From positions 397,861-461,860 of the forward strand of contig JAVLUZ010000616.1 of NCBI GenBank assembly GCA_036768485.1: a stretch of DNA of 64,000 nt, written 5' to 3'. Of the stretch, positions 63,678 through 64,000 are shown piece by piece. The translations under genes were made by a program, and so were the position numbers. Position 1 is the first letter of the stretch, and each line of letters opens with the position of its first letter. Below the pieces are notes generated by a model that was given only the letters and a program-made list of their open reading frames with translations, was not told the DNA's origin and made no database searches. Origin of the DNA: Mermis nigrescens. Its lineage: Eukaryota; Nematoda; Enoplea; Mermithida; Mermithidae.

Positions 63678-64000
63678 GATTTTTCGGCATAGTTTTCTTC
63701 AATTTTCCAGCATAACTTTTCAAAATTTCCGACTTTGTGCGCAAATGCTATAAATACTTCTAAAGGTGTTTTCGCTTTAATTTCACAACTTTTCAGGCGC
63801 TTCGCGCCAGATTTTTGCAGAAATCAAAGAAATTAAATCAATTTTTTCGAGAAAGAATACCAAAAAAAATTTAAAATTTTCCGGAAAAATCTAGCGGTAA
63901 GAGCGATTTTAAATAAATGTAAGTAGATAACGTAACACATTGAAAAAACGCCATGTCGCACGTGAAGGGCAAAATTATGGACCTATTTTCGACTGTTTTT

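Overview
The window is animal (metazoan) nuclear DNA: AT-rich, with small exons separated by introns of hundreds of bases to several kilobases, and crowded with mobile-element relics. Most acceptor sites read TTTCAG or TTTTTAG, which is the nematode style, and a degenerate TTAGGC-like tract lies near 4.6-5.0 kb. A nematode or another small invertebrate is my best guess, but the species cannot be fixed from this sequence. Only two genes are convincing. On the + strand are the last two exons (5964-6255 and 11743-12128, with stop) of a rhodopsin-like seven-transmembrane receptor covering TM4-TM7; its 5' exons were not found. On the - strand are fourteen exons (59876 down to 25978, with stop) of a dipeptidyl-peptidase-4-like serine peptidase (family S9B), running from the beta-propeller disulfide region to the C-terminus with Ser, Asp and His of the catalytic triad present; its 5' end lies beyond the right edge or was not recognised. 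The two genes converge, with about 13.8 kb of repeats between their stop codons.

Nearly everything else is transposon debris. At least eight non-autonomous families, called A to F and H here plus a CAGAGGCG-ended element, have short terminal inverted repeats and, where copies are intact, 8-bp target-site duplications, the hAT signature. Two larger hAT-like elements (19346-21291, 56539-59108) are delimited by exact 8-bp duplications; the first keeps a broken BED-finger transposase fragment. Insertions are often nested, so their order can be read: A in A at 23.4 kb, C in E at 28 kb, D in C at 26.5 kb, H and C in an F-like element at 60.4-61.8 kb. A palindromic Tc1/mariner MITE with TA duplication is at 55541-56005. 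A foldback-like pair of inverted arms (about 7.4-9.5 and 13.0-15.1 kb) brackets the last receptor exon. There are also a 147-bp intronic satellite, a 21-bp minisatellite that flips orientation, and a tRNA-derived SINE-like copy.

The most unusual observations are: three peptidase introns that cannot be spliced by GT-AG but become exactly in frame if one copy of a flanking 5-7 bp direct repeat is removed; a satellite whose every unit carries a copy of the 5' splice site of the intron it occupies; and one hairpin word, GGCGC-GAA-GCGCC, containing the very stable GCGAAGC mini-hairpin, in several unrelated repeat families. All coordinates, repeat counts and family assignments are read by eye; no alignment or database search was run.
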